Source: Rhodoferax sp. U11-2br (GTDB lineage: Bacteria; Pseudomonadota; Gammaproteobacteria; Burkholderiales; Burkholderiaceae_C). Taken from it: DNA of 64,000 nt. Location: the NCBI RefSeq assembly GCF_018619435.1, contig NZ_JAHFZF010000001.1, positions 124,001 through 188,000 on the forward strand, written 5' to 3'. The notes under the pieces were generated by a model that searched no databases, was not told where the DNA came from, and saw only the letters and a program-made list of their open reading frames with translations. Both the position numbers and the translations under genes were made by a program. Below, in pieces: positions 17,112 to 27,913 of the stretch. Each line of letters opens with the position of its first letter. The first letter of the stretch is position 1.

Positions 17112-17702
17112 ATGAAAAACATACTCAGACCCGCTTTGGTGCTGTTTGTTGCGCTCTCTCTTTTGACAGGTATCGCCTACCCCTTGCTGGTCACCGGTTT
17201 GGCCAAAAACCTGTTTCCGGCCCAGGCCCACGGCAGCCTCATCCTGCGTGACGGCCAGGTCGTGGGTTCAACGCTGATCGGGCAGCACTTCACCACCCCA
17301 GCCTATTTCTGGGGCCGCCCGTCTGCCACCAGCCCCATGGCCAACAATGCCGCTGCCTCGGGTGGTTCCAACCTGGGGCCAATGAACCCGGCCCTGGTGG
17401 ACGCTGTCAAAGCCCGGGTGGCGGCGCTGCGTGCGGCTGACCCCACCAACACAGCAGCGGTTCCGGTGGACCTGGTCACCGCATCTGCCAGTGGGCTGGA
17501 CCCCCACATCAGTCCAGCCGCCGCACAGTACCAACTGGACCGTGTTGCCAAGGCGCGACAACTGCCCACCCAAGTGGTGCAGGGCCTGATCGACCAGGCC
17601 ACACAGCGCCCGCTGCTGGGCCTGCTGGGTGAACCAGTGGTCAACGTCCTGCAACTGAATGTCGCGCTTGATGCACACTCTGGACATGCCCCTCTCAACT
17701 GA
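17112..17702 (+). CDS. kdpC: KdpC, periplasm-facing subunit of the Kdp ATPase
   Basis: The 196-residue protein starts [18 protein letters not shown] with one N-terminal membrane helix, then a periplasmic domain with the family motifs [20 protein letters not shown] and [12 protein letters not shown]. KdpC stabilises K+ binding in the complex. ATG at 17112 follows CAGGAAC. Its 3' end overlaps the likely kdpD start, so transporter and sensor are co-expressed. Confidence 0.95.
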   Translation: MKNILRPALVLFVALSLLTGIAYPLLVTGLAKNLFPAQAHGSLILRDGQVVGSTLIGQHFTTPAYFWGRPSATSPMANNAAASGGSNLGPMNPALVDAVKARVAALRAADPTNTAAVPVDLVTASASGLDPHISPAAAQYQLDRVAKARQLPTQVVQGLIDQATQRPLLGLLGEPVVNVLQLNVALDAHSGHAPLN

Positions 17703-20433
17703 CACCAGACCCGACCCCGATGCGCTGTTGGCGCAGCTGCGCGAGGAGGAGCAGACGGTCAAGCGCGGCACATTGCGCATCTACTTTGGCGCCAGCGCCG
17801 GGGTGGGCAAGACCTATGCTTTGCTCGGTGCGGCGCGCCAGGCGCAGCAGGCCGGGCACAAGGTCTTGGTGGGTGTGGTGGAAACCCATGGCCGTCAGGA
17901 AACCATGGCCTTGTTGACCGATCTGAAGCTGTTGCCCTTGCGCAAGCTGCCCTACCGGGGTCAAGTGCTGCTGGAATTGGACCTGGATGCTGCTCTGGCC
18001 GCCAAGCCTGACATCTTGCTGGTGGACGAGCTGGCGCACAGCAATGCCCCCGGCTCGCGGCACCCGAAACGCTGGCAGGATGTGCAGGAGCTGCTGGATG
18101 CAGGTATCAACGTCTGGAGTGCACTCAATGTGCAACATCTGGAGAGCCTGAACGGCACCGTGGGGGCCATCACCGGCGTGCGGGTCAACGAGACGGTGCC
18201 CGACACCGTGCTGGATGACGCCGATGAACTGGTGCTGGTGGATGTCACCGCCGAGGAATTGCTGGCCAGATTGAAGGCTGGCAAGGTTTACATTCCCCAG
18301 CAAGCGCAGCGGGCCAGCCAGAACTTCTTTCGCAAAGGCAATTTGATCGCCTTGCGCGAAATCGCCCTGCGCCGCACCGCCGAACACGTGGGTGACGATG
18401 TGCGCACCTACCGCACACGCCACACCCAGAAAACCCTCAGCAGCCAGACCAGCGGCACACCGGCCTGGAACACTTCAGGTGCGATGCTGGTGTGTGTTGG
18501 GCCACAAGCGGGTGCCGAACACGCGGTGCGCAGCGCTGCCCGTTTGGCGGGCCAGCTCAATGTGCGCTGGTTTGCTGCCTATGTGGAAACCCCGGCCTTG
18601 CAACGGCGCCCGGCGCCCGAGCGTGATCGGGTGTTGACCGTGCTCAAACTGGCCGAGGAACTCGGTGCCAGCACCGCCGTCCTGACCGGTGAGGACGAGG
18701 CCCAGGCTTTGATGGCCCATGCACAGGGTTTGAACTGCGCCACCCTGGTGCTGGGTCGACCCAGCAGCTCGCTCTGGCAGCACCTGCGCAGGACATGGCG
18801 CCCAACATTGGCGCGTCAGTTGGCCAACCTGGCCCCGGGCATCGATCTGATCGAGGTCGGAGCCGCAGAGAGTGTGCGCAAATTGCCACCGGCCTTGCCA
18901 CGCCCCGCGCAGGACGATGCACCCGACAGCAGCTGGGCACAGAGTGCGCCACGTTATGCCTGGGCGGCGGGCATGTGTCTGCTCACCACCTTGTTGGCCT
19001 TGCCCTTGGCGCGTTTGTTTGACCTGGCCAACATCGTCATGTTGTTCCTGCTCTGTGTGGTGCTGGTAGCGGTCAAGCTGGGCCGGGGGCCGTCGATGCT
19101 GGCGGCGGTGTTGTCGGTGGCGGTGTTTGATTTCTTTTTTGTGCAGCCGCGTTTCTCGTTTGCGGTGACCGACATCCAGTACCTGATGACCTTCCTCGTG
19201 ATGCTGGTGGTGGGCCTGCTGATTGGCCGTTTGACCGCCAACCTGCGTTTTGCCGCGCAGGTGGCGGCCAGCCGTGAACAACGTGCCCAGGCGCTGTTTG
19301 AGTTAACGCGTGATTTGTCTGGCGCTTTGCTCACCTCCCAAGTGGTGGAGAGTGCCGAGAGTCTGGTGCGCCGTGTATTTGGTGGGGAGGTGCGGGTGTT
19401 GTTGCCGGACGCCAACGACCAGCTGGATGTAGCTGCCGATTTGCCCGAGACGCTGGACACCAGCGTGGCTGACTGGGCCTTTCGCCATGGGCAGCGCGCC
19501 GGTGCCGCCACCGCCACCTTGCCTGGCAGTCCCTGGCATTTTGTGCCCTTGCTGGCCCCCATGCGCACGCGCGGTGTGCTGGCCGTGCGGGTGCCCAAAC
19601 CCCGTTGGTTGCTGATTCCCGAACAGATCCAGCAGCTGGAGACGATGGCCCGCCAGATCGCCATCGCGCTGGAGCGGGTGCATTATGTGGAGGTGGCCCA
19701 GGCGGCCGTGGTGCAGATGGAGTCGGAGCGGCTGCGCAACACCTTGCTGGCGGCCATGTCGCACGACATCCGCACCCCCTTGACCGCCCTGGTCGGGCAA
19801 GCCGAGGTGTTGGCGACCTCGACCCCCTTGACACCCGAGCAGCGCAGTTCAGCCCAGAGCATCGGTGAAGAAGCACGCGAACTGAGTTCCCTGGTCACCA
19901 ACATGCTGGAGATGGCCCGCCTGGAGAGTGGCCAGGTCGAGTTACGCAAAGACTGGCAGTCGGTGGAGGAAATTGTGGGCAGCGCCATCCGCTCAGCCCG
20001 TCATGCGCTGGGGGAGCTGCAGGTGCGCACCGAGTTGCCGTTGGACCTGCCCCTGGTGGCCTTTGATGCCCACCTGATCGAACGTGTGTTGGTCAACCTA
20101 CTGGAAAACGCCGCCAAATACGGTGTGCGTTCCCCGCCAGCCAAACCCGCCATACACATCAGCGCCAGCGTCACACCCAACACGCTGGTGGTCAGTGTGC
20201 GTGATTTTGGCCCGGGCCTGCCGCACCACGTGAAAGGCCGGGAAGATGAGCTGTTTGCCAAATTCACACGCGGCCACCATGAGTCGTCCACCCGCGGGGT
20301 GGGCCTGGGGCTGGCGATCTGCAAAGCTATCATCGACGCCCATCGCGGCAAGATCAGCGCGGCGCAAGCGGCTGACGCCGGTGCCATCTTCAGCTTCAGC
20401 CTGCCCAGAAACTCACCACCCGAAGTGTCATGA
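17686..20433 (+). CDS. kdpD: KdpD, turgor/K+-sensing histidine kinase
   Basis: The product is about 915 residues. Order: cytoplasmic KdpD domain with Walker [11 protein letters not shown] and the [13 protein letters not shown] segment, a USP-like domain (about 265-385), four close membrane spans (about 425-525), a GAF-like domain, and a kinase core with His693 in [17 protein letters not shown] and [12 protein letters not shown]. The start is uncertain: ATGs at 17671 and 17686 both lie inside the end of kdpC. I took 17686 (MPLSTDT). Its stop overlaps kdpE by 4 bases (ATGA). It phosphorylates KdpE when K+ is scarce. Confidence 0.94.
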   Translation: MPLSTDTRPDPDALLAQLREEEQTVKRGTLRIYFGASAGVGKTYALLGAARQAQQAGHKVLVGVVETHGRQETMALLTDLKLLPLRKLPYRGQVLLELDLDAALAAKPDILLVDELAHSNAPGSRHPKRWQDVQELLDAGINVWSALNVQHLESLNGTVGAITGVRVNETVPDTVLDDADELVLVDVTAEELLARLKAGKVYIPQQAQRASQNFFRKGNLIALREIALRRTAEHVGDDVRTYRTRHTQKTLSSQTSGTPAWNTSGAMLVCVGPQAGAEHAVRSAARLAGQLNVRWFAAYVETPALQRRPAPERDRVLTVLKLAEELGASTAVLTGEDEAQALMAHAQGLNCATLVLGRPSSSLWQHLRRTWRPTLARQLANLAPGIDLIEVGAAESVRKLPPALPRPAQDDAPDSSWAQSAPRYAWAAGMCLLTTLLALPLARLFDLANIVMLFLLCVVLVAVKLGRGPSMLAAVLSVAVFDFFFVQPRFSFAVTDIQYLMTFLVMLVVGLLIGRLTANLRFAAQVAASREQRAQALFELTRDLSGALLTSQVVESAESLVRRVFGGEVRVLLPDANDQLDVAADLPETLDTSVADWAFRHGQRAGAATATLPGSPWHFVPLLAPMRTRGVLAVRVPKPRWLLIPEQIQQLETMARQIAIALERVHYVEVAQAAVVQMESERLRNTLLAAMSHDIRTPLTALVGQAEVLATSTPLTPEQRSSAQSIGEEARELSSLVTNMLEMARLESGQVELRKDWQSVEEIVGSAIRSARHALGELQVRTELPLDLPLVAFDAHLIERVLVNLLENAAKYGVRSPPAKPAIHISASVTPNTLVVSVRDFGPGLPHHVKGREDELFAKFTRGHHESSTRGVGLGLAICKAIIDAHRGKISAAQAADAGAIFSFSLPRNSPPEVS

Positions 20434-21146
20434 CCCAGCCCGTCGTCATCCTGATCGAAGACGAAATCCAGATCCGCCGTTTTGTGCGTGCCGCGCTGGA
20501 GGCCGAAGGCTGGCAAGTGTTTGAGGCCGACACCGCCCGGCGGGGGCTGGCCGATGCCGGCACACGCAAGCCGGATCTGCTGATCGTCGACCTGGGCCTG
20601 CCCGATGGCGACGGCCTGGACCTGATCCGCGATGTGCGCGGCTGGACCCATGTGCCGATCATTGTGCTGTCAGCCCGCAGCAACGAGGCCGACAAAATTG
20701 CTGCGCTGGACGCCGGTGCCGACGATTACTTGACCAAACCCTTTGGTCTGGGGGAACTGATGGCGCGGGTGCGTGCCAACCTGCGCCGACCCAGGACCGT
20801 GTCAGCCGAAGCACCTGGTGACACCGACACCTCGGCCAGCCCGGTGTTTGTGTTTGGTGAGGTGGAGGTGAACCGGGTGGAGCGGGTGGTGCGCCGCGCC
20901 GGGGTGGAGGTGCATCTGACACCCCTCGAATACCGCCTGCTCACCGTGCTGATTGCCAATGTCGGGCGCGTGATCACCCACAAACAGCTGCTGCGCGACG
21001 TGTGGGGCCCGTCCCATGCCGAGCAGAGCCACTACCTGCGCATTTACATGGGCCATCTGCGGCAAAAGCTCGAAGCCGACCCGGCCCAGCCCCAACATTT
21101 ACTGACCGAAACCGGGGTGGGTTACCGCTTGCTCTGTGAGGCTTAA
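20430..21146 (+). CDS. kdpE: KdpE, response regulator of the kdp operon
   Basis: OmpR-type regulator of 238 residues. The receiver domain has Asp54 as phospho-acceptor in LIVDLGLPDGDG and a conserved Lys in YLTKPFG. The C-terminal winged helix includes LTPLEYRLLTVL and GRVITHKQLLRDVWG. It is translationally coupled to kdpD and would bind the T-rich operator at 12794-12820. It ends 36 bases from the convergent ygiQ gene; no strong terminator hairpin is visible between them. Confidence 0.95.
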   Translation: MTQPVVILIEDEIQIRRFVRAALEAEGWQVFEADTARRGLADAGTRKPDLLIVDLGLPDGDGLDLIRDVRGWTHVPIIVLSARSNEADKIAALDAGADDYLTKPFGLGELMARVRANLRRPRTVSAEAPGDTDTSASPVFVFGEVEVNRVERVVRRAGVEVHLTPLEYRLLTVLIANVGRVITHKQLLRDVWGPSHAEQSHYLRIYMGHLRQKLEADPAQPQHLLTETGVGYRLLCEA

Positions 21147-21182
21147 GACGCAGCGTTCAGCACCGTCCCACCCGCCGAGCGA

Positions 21183-23588
21183 TCAGCGCGGGCGACGCGA
21201 CGGTTTGGCGCGGCTGGTGCCGGTATCGCGTGGCGGCAGACCGGTGTGCTGGGTCAGCATCCGGCCTTTGACCGGTTTGGCAGCAACGGCGCTCTGAGGT
21301 TTGGCGCCCGACGGTGTCGAGTTCTTTTTGCGGGCACTCTGGTAACCATCGTCCCCCAGCGGCTGCCAGGTCGGGATCAGGTGGTGTTTGCCGTTGCCAA
21401 TCAGATCTGAACGTCCCATGGCCTTCAAAGCCTCGCGCAATAAGGGCCAGTTGCTCGCATCGTGATAGCGTAGGAAGGCCTTATGTAGACGCCTGCGTTT
21501 TTCACCACGCACCACGTCGACGGTGTCGTCGTCACTTTGCACCTCACGGCGCACACCCCGCAGCGGGTTGCGCCCGGTGTGGTACATCGTGGTGGCGGTG
21601 GCCATCGGGCTAGGGTAGAAGGTTTGCACCTGGTCGGCGCGGAAACCGTGTTTTTTGAGCCAGATCGCCAAGTTCATCATGTCTTCATCGGTGGTGCCGG
21701 GGTGGGCAGCGATGAAGTACGGGATCAGGAACTGCTTTTTGCCTGCCTCGGCGGTGAATTTGTCAAACAGCGTCTTGAACTTGTCGTAGGTGCCAATGCC
21801 CGGCTTCATCATCTTCGACAGTGGGCCTTGCTCGGTGTGTTCGGGCGCGATTTTCAGGTAACCACCGACATGGTGCTGCACCAGTTCTTTGACGTACTCG
21901 GGGCTCAAGACCGCCAGGTCGTAGCGCACGCCCGAGCCAATCAGGATTTTTTTGATGCCCTTGAGCGCACGGCCACGGCGGTAAATCTGCACCAGCGGAT
22001 GGTGGTCGGTGCCGAGGTTCTGGCAGACGCCCGGATATACACAACTGGGTTTGCGGCAGGCGGCTTCGATCTCGGGGCTTTTGCAGCCCAGCCGGTACAT
22101 GTTGGCCGTGGGGCCACCCAGGTCGGAGATGGTGCCGGTGAACCCTTTGACCTTGTCACGGATGTCTTCGATCTCTTTGATGATCGAGTCTTCCGAGCGG
22201 CTCTGGATGATGCGGCCTTCGTGCTCGGTGATCGAGCAAAAGGTGCAGCCGCCAAAACAGCCGCGCATGATGTTGACGGAAAAGCGGATCATCTCCCAGG
22301 CCGGGATCTTGGTGGCGCCGTCATGGCTGCCGTTCTCGTCCGCATAACTCGGGTGTGGTGCCCGCGCGTACGGCAGGTCAAACACATAGTCCATCTCGGC
22401 CGTGGTGAGCGGAATCGGCGGCGGGTTGATCCAAACGTCGCGCGCCGTGGCACCTTCACCATGCGCCTGCACCAGAGCGCGGGCGTTGCCGGGGTTGGTT
22501 TCCAAATGCAGCACGCGGTTAGCGTGGGCGTACAGCACCGGGTCGGCCTTGACCTGCTCGTAGCTGGGCAGCCGGATCACGGATCGGTCACGCGGAGGCA
22601 GTTTGAGCTTGCCGCTGGGCAGCGCGGGGTTGACGTAAAAGGTCAGCGGCTGGGCGGCAGCGGTGGCCACTGGACTGTTTGAGGAAAACTGACCTTCAGC
22701 CCTTGTATCTTCAGGGCCGGCAGCTACTGAATCTGTAACACCTTGCCCGTCTTCCTTGGCGCAGCTGCTGCCCTGCCCTGCAGCCTGTTCGCTGGTGGTC
22801 TGGTACGGGTTGATGTGGGACTCGATGCGACCGGGCTCATCCACGCTGGTGGAGTTGATCTCGAACCAGCCCAGGCGGCTGTCGTCATCGGGTCGGCGCA
22901 CAAAGGCGGTGCCGCGCACATCGGTGATTTTTTCGATGGGTTCACGTGCCGCCAGGCGGTGCGCCACCTCGACCAAAGCGCGTTCGGCGTTGCCGTACAG
23001 CAGCAGATCACATTTGGCGTCCACCACGATGCTGCGCCGGACCTTGTCGCTCCAATAATCATAGTGCGCGATGCGCCGCAGGCTGCCTTCAATGCCGCCC
23101 AGAATGATCGGCACGTCCTTGAACGCCTCGCGGCAGCGCTGGCTGTAGACAATGGCCGCGCGGTCCGGGCGCTTGCCACCCACGTCACCGGGGGTGTAGG
23201 CGTCGTCGGTGCGGATCTTGCGGTCCGCCGTGTAGCGGTTGATCATGCTGTCCATGTTGCCCGCGGTCACGCCCCAGAACAGGTTGGGTTTGCCCAAGGC
23301 CCGGAACGGTTCTGCACTTTGCCAATCCGGCTGGGCGATGATGCCAACGCGAAACCCTTGCGCCTCCAACATGCGACCAATCACCGCCATGCCAAAACTC
23401 GGGTGGTCCACATACGCGTCACCCGTCACCAGCACGATGTCGCAGCTGTCCCAGCCCAGTTTGTCCATCTCGGCGCGGCTCATCGGCAAATGCGGGGCCG
23501 TACCAAAACGTGCCGCCCAGAACTTGCGGTAACTGGTCAGCGGCTTGGCGGCACGCGGAAAAAAAGACACGTCGACAGGGGCGTTCAT
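21183..23588 (-). CDS. ygiQ: YgiQ-family radical SAM protein
   Basis: The 801-residue protein has an N-terminal YgiQ domain ([36 protein letters not shown]) and a radical SAM core with Cys444, Cys448 and Cys451 in [18 protein letters not shown]. Family members have unknown substrates. The ATG at 23588 gives [13 protein letters not shown] low-complexity linker (about 265-315) between the two domains holds a copy of the dispersed hairpin element. The C-terminus ends in a basic tail (RAKPSRRPR), common in this family. Confidence 0.9.
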   Translation of the reverse strand: MNAPVDVSFFPRAAKPLTSYRKFWAARFGTAPHLPMSRAEMDKLGWDSCDIVLVTGDAYVDHPSFGMAVIGRMLEAQGFRVGIIAQPDWQSAEPFRALGKPNLFWGVTAGNMDSMINRYTADRKIRTDDAYTPGDVGGKRPDRAAIVYSQRCREAFKDVPIILGGIEGSLRRIAHYDYWSDKVRRSIVVDAKCDLLLYGNAERALVEVAHRLAAREPIEKITDVRGTAFVRRPDDDSRLGWFEINSTSVDEPGRIESHINPYQTTSEQAAGQGSSCAKEDGQGVTDSVAAGPEDTRAEGQFSSNSPVATAAAQPLTFYVNPALPSGKLKLPPRDRSVIRLPSYEQVKADPVLYAHANRVLHLETNPGNARALVQAHGEGATARDVWINPPPIPLTTAEMDYVFDLPYARAPHPSYADENGSHDGATKIPAWEMIRFSVNIMRGCFGGCTFCSITEHEGRIIQSRSEDSIIKEIEDIRDKVKGFTGTISDLGGPTANMYRLGCKSPEIEAACRKPSCVYPGVCQNLGTDHHPLVQIYRRGRALKGIKKILIGSGVRYDLAVLSPEYVKELVQHHVGGYLKIAPEHTEQGPLSKMMKPGIGTYDKFKTLFDKFTAEAGKKQFLIPYFIAAHPGTTDEDMMNLAIWLKKHGFRADQVQTFYPSPMATATTMYHTGRNPLRGVRREVQSDDDTVDVVRGEKRRRLHKAFLRYHDASNWPLLREALKAMGRSDLIGNGKHHLIPTWQPLGDDGYQSARKKNSTPSGAKPQSAVAAKPVKGRMLTQHTGLPPRDTGTSRAKPSRRPR
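22691..22737 (-). repeat. Dispersed hairpin element, copy 3 (inside ygiQ)
   Basis: The + strand reads CAGCCCTTGTATCTTCAGGGCC, then CAGCTACTGAATCTG. In the gene it is read in frame as residues about 284-300 ([14 protein letters not shown]), in a variable linker. It is the only coding copy lying in the same orientation as its gene. Confidence 0.65.
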
Positions 23589-23717
23589 GCACACTTCAGG
23601 GGATTGGGAAGCGCCCGAGTGTAAGGTTTTGGGCTTGTCAACACGGCCATCAGGGCCTGAGACCCAAGGCGCGCTAGGCGCACGACCGCGACAAGGTGGC
23701 GGAAACCCGCTGGCCGG

Positions 23718-24041
23718 TCAGCGGCTGGCGGTGCCGATCACGCCGTATTCCACCGGCACCTTGGTGTAAAACAGGCGGACATTTTCCTGCGCCAACAACG
23801 CAAACAGCGCGCTGACCTCAAGCTCAGACAGGGCAAACGTGACCTCGACCGGTTGGTCAGCCAGTTCAAAAAAATGGGCTGAATGCAGGCGCCGGTCATG
23901 ACCCAGTCCTTCCGACGCAGCCAGCACGGTGCCACCGGCAATGCCCAGATCACGCGCCGCCTTGATCAGCCAGTCGGCCAGCGGCAAGCCGTGGTTGCGG
24001 CGGTCCTGCTGGGTGAAGAATGTGACTTGGTAACCGTTCAT
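23718..24041 (-). CDS. DUF190 PII-like protein next to crcB
   Basis: A 107-residue soluble protein of the DUF190 family, with a PII-like ferredoxin fold: FFTQQDRRNHGLPLADWLI, GIAGGTVLAASEGLG and the C-terminal VEYGVIG. It begins 27 bases after the crcB stop on the same strand, a common pairing. A role in controlling the fluoride channel is a guess from context. Confidence 0.8.
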   Translation of the reverse strand: MNGYQVTFFTQQDRRNHGLPLADWLIKAARDLGIAGGTVLAASEGLGHDRRLHSAHFFELADQPVEVTFALSELEVSALFALLAQENVRLFYTKVPVEYGVIGTASR

Positions 24042-24068
24042 CAGAAATTCCCCGGTAGATGGCAGGCT

Positions 24069-24443
24069 TCAGGACAGCGCCGCCACCGTGGCCATGCCAA
24101 GGAACGTCATGGCCAGTGAACCCAGTACATGGGTGCTGATCGTGGCAAAAGCCCAGAACAGGTTGCCCTGCTGCAACTGTGTCACCACCTCGGCGGAAAA
24201 GGTCGAAAACGTCGTCAGCCCGCCCAGAAAACCGGTGATCACCAGCAATCGCCATTGTGGTGAGAGCTCGGTGTGCAGCGCAAAGTAGGACAGGGCCACC
24301 CCAATCAGATACCCCCCCACCAAGTTGGCCACCAGGGTACCCGGTGGCAAGGACGGCCACAGGCTGTTGAGCCGGGTGCTGATCAGCCAGCGCAGCACCG
24401 CGCCGAATGCCGCGCCCAGACTGATCGGAAGAATTGACGTCAT
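24069..24443 (-). CDS. crcB: CrcB/Fluc fluoride-ion channel
   Basis: A 124-residue protein with four hydrophobic spans. The family signatures are [13 protein letters not shown] (about 13-25), [14 protein letters not shown] and [12 protein letters not shown]. Fluc channels are dual-topology dimers that expel F- and protect the cell. The ATG at 24443 ([10 protein letters not shown]) is preferred over the upstream GTG/ATG at 24470. I looked for a fluoride riboswitch upstream on the minus strand and did not recognise one. Confidence 0.9.
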   Translation of the reverse strand: MTSILPISLGAAFGAVLRWLISTRLNSLWPSLPPGTLVANLVGGYLIGVALSYFALHTELSPQWRLLVITGFLGGLTTFSTFSAEVVTQLQQGNLFWAFATISTHVLGSLAMTFLGMATVAALS

Positions 24444-24712
24444 CAACACAGCCACCCCATGAGCCCCCAAAAGCCGCCCATCTTACCTGCGGTCAAGCCT
24501 TGCATCGATGCGCCCAGTTCTGGTATGGTAGATAGGTGTGTGACACCAATCCGCAACAAAACGTGGTGACGTCTGGCTCAGCACATTGATCGACACATGA
24601 CACGGTTGAGTTACATTTCTACCAAGGGATCATCACACCCGCGAAGAGGTTGGATCATGAGATTTACATACCAGCAACGCACGTTGTATGGTCCAGGATA
24701 GGCAAAATTTCG
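24444..24712. other. Divergent intergenic region between crcB and the chemoreceptor gene
   Basis: About 270 bases must hold the promoters of both genes. The stretch 24540-24660 is relatively A+T-rich. I found neither a clear sigma-28 flagellar promoter (TAAA-N15-GCCGATAA) nor a fluoride riboswitch. Confidence 0.35.
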
Positions 24713-26338
24713 ATGTCAACGACAAATACAAACTCCTTTGGTTCTTTACGTTTATCACACCGCATGATGCTGGCCTTCGGGCTGATCCTGCTGATCCTGC
24801 TGTTTCTGACAGGTATTGCCATGCAGCGTGTCCAGACCATGGGCAGTGCACTGGATGCTGCAGCTGGCACAGGTGCACAACGCAGCCAGGCGGTCAGGGG
24901 TATTGAGCGCAGTGTCAGCAATTTCGGCACAAGCCTGCGCATGATTGGCACCTCCATGGAGAATGCCAACGCCAAAGGACTCGCCCAGCTGGCCGGCATC
25001 CAAAAAAACTTCAGTGACAGCGCAACCAAGGCGCGCGCCATGATCTCCGACCCCGCAGGCATTGCATTGCTTGATGACGTTGAAAAGCGCAGCGCTGCCA
25101 TGCAGGAATTGGTGAAGCAAGCAACCCAGGAGGGCGGGGACCGTGGCCAGGATGCTGTGGGTTTTAACATCCGTCTGATGTTCATTTCGGACTTGCCCAA
25201 GTGGACTGCCCTGCTGGAGGAATGGAAAGTCAGCTCCGAGCGGTTGACCGCCTGGGACGAAGAGCAAAGCCTCTTGACCGCCCAGAGTTCTGCAGGGCTC
25301 AGTACCTCCACCCATCTGATTTTGCTGACGGGCGCGGCCATTGCGCTCGTGCTCGCTGCCAGCCTGGGCTGGTGGATCACCCATAACGTCACACAAGGTG
25401 TGGAACAGGCGGTGCAAGCTGCCAGACGCATGGCCGACCACGACTTGTCTGAGCCCGTGCTCTCAGTGCGTCGCGACGAAATCGGGCAGTTGCTGATGGC
25501 GTTGGAAGATTTGCGTGTGAAGCAGGGTGAGCTGGCCTATGACGTTGTGCAAAGCTCGCGCTCCATCATGCAAGGCGCCAATGAGATCTCCCAGGGCAGC
25601 ACACAGCTGGGTTCACGCACTGAAGACACCGCCAGCAATTTGCAGCGTGCCGCCCATGCCATGCGGACCTTGGTGAGCTCGGTCGAACAGACCACAGAAT
25701 CTGCCCGCAACGCCAACCGGCTTGCCGACTCGGCCCGCAACGATGCGGCACAAGGTGAACAGGTGGTCTCAGGGGCGGTTGCCATCATGGCCAGTGTGAA
25801 TGCCGCCTCGCGTCAAATCGCCGAGATCATCGGCCTGATCGACGGCGTCTCGTTCCAAACCAACATCTTGGCGCTCAATGCGGCGGTAGAGGCTGCGCGC
25901 GCGGGGGAACAAGGACGCGGTTTTGCGGTGGTCGCCACCGAAGTGCGCCAACTCGCCAGCCGCAGTGCGGTGGCCGCCAAAGACATCCGGGCTTTGATCC
26001 AGGACTCTCAGGCCAAAGTGGAACAAGGCTCACAACAGGTGGTCATCGCCGGTGATTCCACCCACAAGATCAGTGAATCCATCGGCCAAGTGTCTCAAAT
26101 GATGGGCGTGATCCACCACGATGCGGCCACCCAGCTGCAAACCATCACCGAAACCCGTGAAGCCATGCAAGGGCTGGAGGATCTGGCTCAGCAGAACGCT
26201 GCCATGGCCGAAGAGGCCAGCGCTGCAGCGATTTCACTCACTGAGCAGGCCACCCGCCTGCTGGCTCTGGTTGAGAAATACAAGCTGCCCCCCATGACGC
26301 ATGCCAGCAGCTTGGACGTTCCCAGGATTGCCTACTGA
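24713..26338 (+). CDS. Methyl-accepting chemotaxis protein
   Basis: The 541-residue receptor has an N-terminal membrane helix (about 19-36), a periplasmic domain of about 170 residues (4-helix-bundle-like), a second helix (about 205-225), a HAMP segment and a cytoplasmic signalling coiled coil with the conserved hairpin tip [19 protein letters not shown]. The start [10 protein letters not shown] at 24713 is chosen because upstream codons read as non-conserved sequence. No C-terminal NWETF-like CheR pentapeptide. The ligand cannot be inferred. It stands alone, not in a che operon. Confidence 0.9.
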   Translation: MSTTNTNSFGSLRLSHRMMLAFGLILLILLFLTGIAMQRVQTMGSALDAAAGTGAQRSQAVRGIERSVSNFGTSLRMIGTSMENANAKGLAQLAGIQKNFSDSATKARAMISDPAGIALLDDVEKRSAAMQELVKQATQEGGDRGQDAVGFNIRLMFISDLPKWTALLEEWKVSSERLTAWDEEQSLLTAQSSAGLSTSTHLILLTGAAIALVLAASLGWWITHNVTQGVEQAVQAARRMADHDLSEPVLSVRRDEIGQLLMALEDLRVKQGELAYDVVQSSRSIMQGANEISQGSTQLGSRTEDTASNLQRAAHAMRTLVSSVEQTTESARNANRLADSARNDAAQGEQVVSGAVAIMASVNAASRQIAEIIGLIDGVSFQTNILALNAAVEAARAGEQGRGFAVVATEVRQLASRSAVAAKDIRALIQDSQAKVEQGSQQVVIAGDSTHKISESIGQVSQMMGVIHHDAATQLQTITETREAMQGLEDLAQQNAAMAEEASAAAISLTEQATRLLALVEKYKLPPMTHASSLDVPRIAY

Positions 26339-26364
26339 GAGTAAGACTGGGTTGCGCGCTATGC

Positions 26365-26394
26365 AGCCTGCTCGTCGTGCTGACGAAGCAGGCT
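26365..26394 (+). terminator. Hairpin downstream of the chemoreceptor gene
   Basis: AGCCTGCTCGTC (26365-26376) pairs with GACGAAGCAGGCT (26382-26394) across a 5-base loop, with a single bulged A. The stem is strong but no T-run follows, so a Rho-independent terminator is only possible. Confidence 0.45.
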
Positions 26395-26434
26395 TACCAA
26401 GAGGTCTGACAGCTTGAGAATCTCCTGACAAGGA

Positions 26435-26472
26435 CATCCTGACGCCAACGCTGGCGTCAGCCGTCCAGGATG
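26435..26472 (+). promoter_or_regulatory. Hairpin covering the ribosome site of the acyltransferase gene
   Basis: CTGACGCCA (26439-26447) pairs perfectly with TGGCGTCAG (26452-26460) across ACGC. Outer arms CATCCTG (26435-26441) and CAGGATG (26466-26472) can also pair, in competition for a few bases. The purine-rich AGGATGG just before the ATG at 26478 is part of the outer arm, so folding would hide the ribosome site. Confidence 0.5.
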
Positions 26473-26477
26473 GCAAC

Positions 26478-27383
26478 ATGTTCCACTTTTTACCTGCCCC
26501 GCTGATCGGTATCTTGGCCAGCATCCTGATGCTGCTCAACATCCTGTTGTGGGTTCCGATTTTGCTGGGCGCGTCCGTCATCAAACTGCTGCTGCCCTTC
26601 AAGGCGGTACGGCTGCTGATTGACCCGCTGTTGCTGCGTATTGCCGAGGCCTGGATTGCGGGCAACAGCGCCTGGATGCGTCTGACGCAAAAACTCGACT
26701 GGCAGGTCAGCGGCATCCAGGACCTGAGCCCGCGCCAGTGGTACCTGGTGGTTTGCAACCACCAGAGCTGGGTCGATATTCTGGTGCTGCAGCATGTGCT
26801 GAACCGGCGCATCCCGCTGCTCAAGTTTTTCCTCAAAAAAGAGCTGATCTGGGTCCCGATCATGGGCCTGGCCTGGTGGGCGCTGGAGTTTCCGTTCATG
26901 CGCCGTCACAGCGAGGCCTATTTAAAACAGCACCCCGAAGCCCGTGGCAAGGACGCGGCCACCACCCGCAAGGCCTGCGAAAAATACGCACTGGTCCCCA
27001 CCAGCGTCATGAATTTCCTGGAAGGTACCCGTTTCACACCGGCCAAACAACAGCGCCAGAAATCACCCTACCAACACCTGCTCAAGCCCAAAGCAGGTGG
27101 TGTCACTCTGGCACTGGACGCCATGGGTGAAAAATTTGGCGCGGTTCTCGACATCACCATTGTCTACCCACAGGGCCGCCCAACGTTCACCCAGTTCCTG
27201 ATGGGGCGAGTGAGCCGGGTGGTGGTGCAGGCGCGTACCCTGCCTGTGCCTGAGGCCACCCCCGCACCGGGGCAAAGCCACGAGCAGGCGCTGCGCGAGA
27301 CCGTTCAGCAGTGGGTCAACCAGCTCTGGGCCGACAAAGACGCGCTGATCTCCCGCATCAATGCGAACAAAAACACGCTCTAG
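26478..27383 (+). CDS. PlsC-like lysophospholipid acyltransferase (YihG type)
   Basis: The 301-residue protein has an N-terminal hydrophobic region (about 5-50), the acyltransferase motif NHQSWVD (HX4D, about residue 93) and the acceptor-site motif FLEGTRFT (about 182). This matches the YihG/PlsC group, which adds an acyl chain to lysophosphatidic acid or a related lipid at the inner membrane. Start is the ATG directly after a strong hairpin. The small membrane gene that follows after 56 bases may be co-transcribed. Confidence 0.85.
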   Translation: MFHFLPAPLIGILASILMLLNILLWVPILLGASVIKLLLPFKAVRLLIDPLLLRIAEAWIAGNSAWMRLTQKLDWQVSGIQDLSPRQWYLVVCNHQSWVDILVLQHVLNRRIPLLKFFLKKELIWVPIMGLAWWALEFPFMRRHSEAYLKQHPEARGKDAATTRKACEKYALVPTSVMNFLEGTRFTPAKQQRQKSPYQHLLKPKAGGVTLALDAMGEKFGAVLDITIVYPQGRPTFTQFLMGRVSRVVVQARTLPVPEATPAPGQSHEQALRETVQQWVNQLWADKDALISRINANKNTL

Positions 27384-27439
27384 CCCAGAAAACGCCTGCA
27401 CAATGTGCTGCTGTTAATGTAGCAATCAGGTTCCCGCGC

Positions 27440-27718
27440 ATGAACGACCTTGCCTTGTCACCCCATTTTCTGGACTTCATCCTCGTCTTCACGGTCGTGG
27501 AGTTTGTTGTGCTCGGACTGATTCACCAGCGCAGTGGCCGTGGCTTGCCGTGGCTGGACCTGGGCTTGGGTCTGGTGCCCGGTTTTCTGCTGATGCTGGC
27601 GTATCGGGTGTCGCAGCCGCAGTCCCTCAGTGGGCCGGTACTGCTGTGTCTGGCTCTGGCTGGCTTGGCCCACGGTGCAGATTTTTATCGCCGGTACCGG
27701 GCAACCCGTCGCCCCTAA
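27440..27718 (+). CDS. Small three-span membrane protein of unknown function
   Basis: A 92-residue protein starts MNDLALSPHFLDFILVF and has three hydrophobic segments (about 10-27, 40-56 and 65-82), with a basic C-terminal end (YRRYRATRRP). I recognise no family. The ATG at 27440 is the first start after the acyltransferase stop at 27383. Confidence 0.6.
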   Translation: MNDLALSPHFLDFILVFTVVEFVVLGLIHQRSGRGLPWLDLGLGLVPGFLLMLAYRVSQPQSLSGPVLLCLALAGLAHGADFYRRYRATRRP

Positions 27719-27913
27719 GCCTGCCCTGGCCACTCACCTGTGGCACGCAACACACACCTGGTGAGCCGACCCTGACAGCAAGCAGCGTTTTCACCTCCAC
27801 GCCCAAACAGCAGATTTATCATGAAGACTGGAGGCCACGGCAGCAGCCCTTAGGGGCAGCGCCCCAACTGGCCTTCGCCGAAGTGGATCACCAATCCTGT
27901 ACCGGAGGGCAAC

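Noticed and set aside
21537..22682. Long open frame opposite ygiQ
   Set aside because: It is the antisense shadow of a high-G+C gene. The ygiQ strand carries the radical SAM motif and family signatures.
24444..24712. Fluoride riboswitch upstream of crcB
   Set aside because: I could not find the conserved riboswitch core on the minus strand before crcB; a covariance search would be needed to exclude it.
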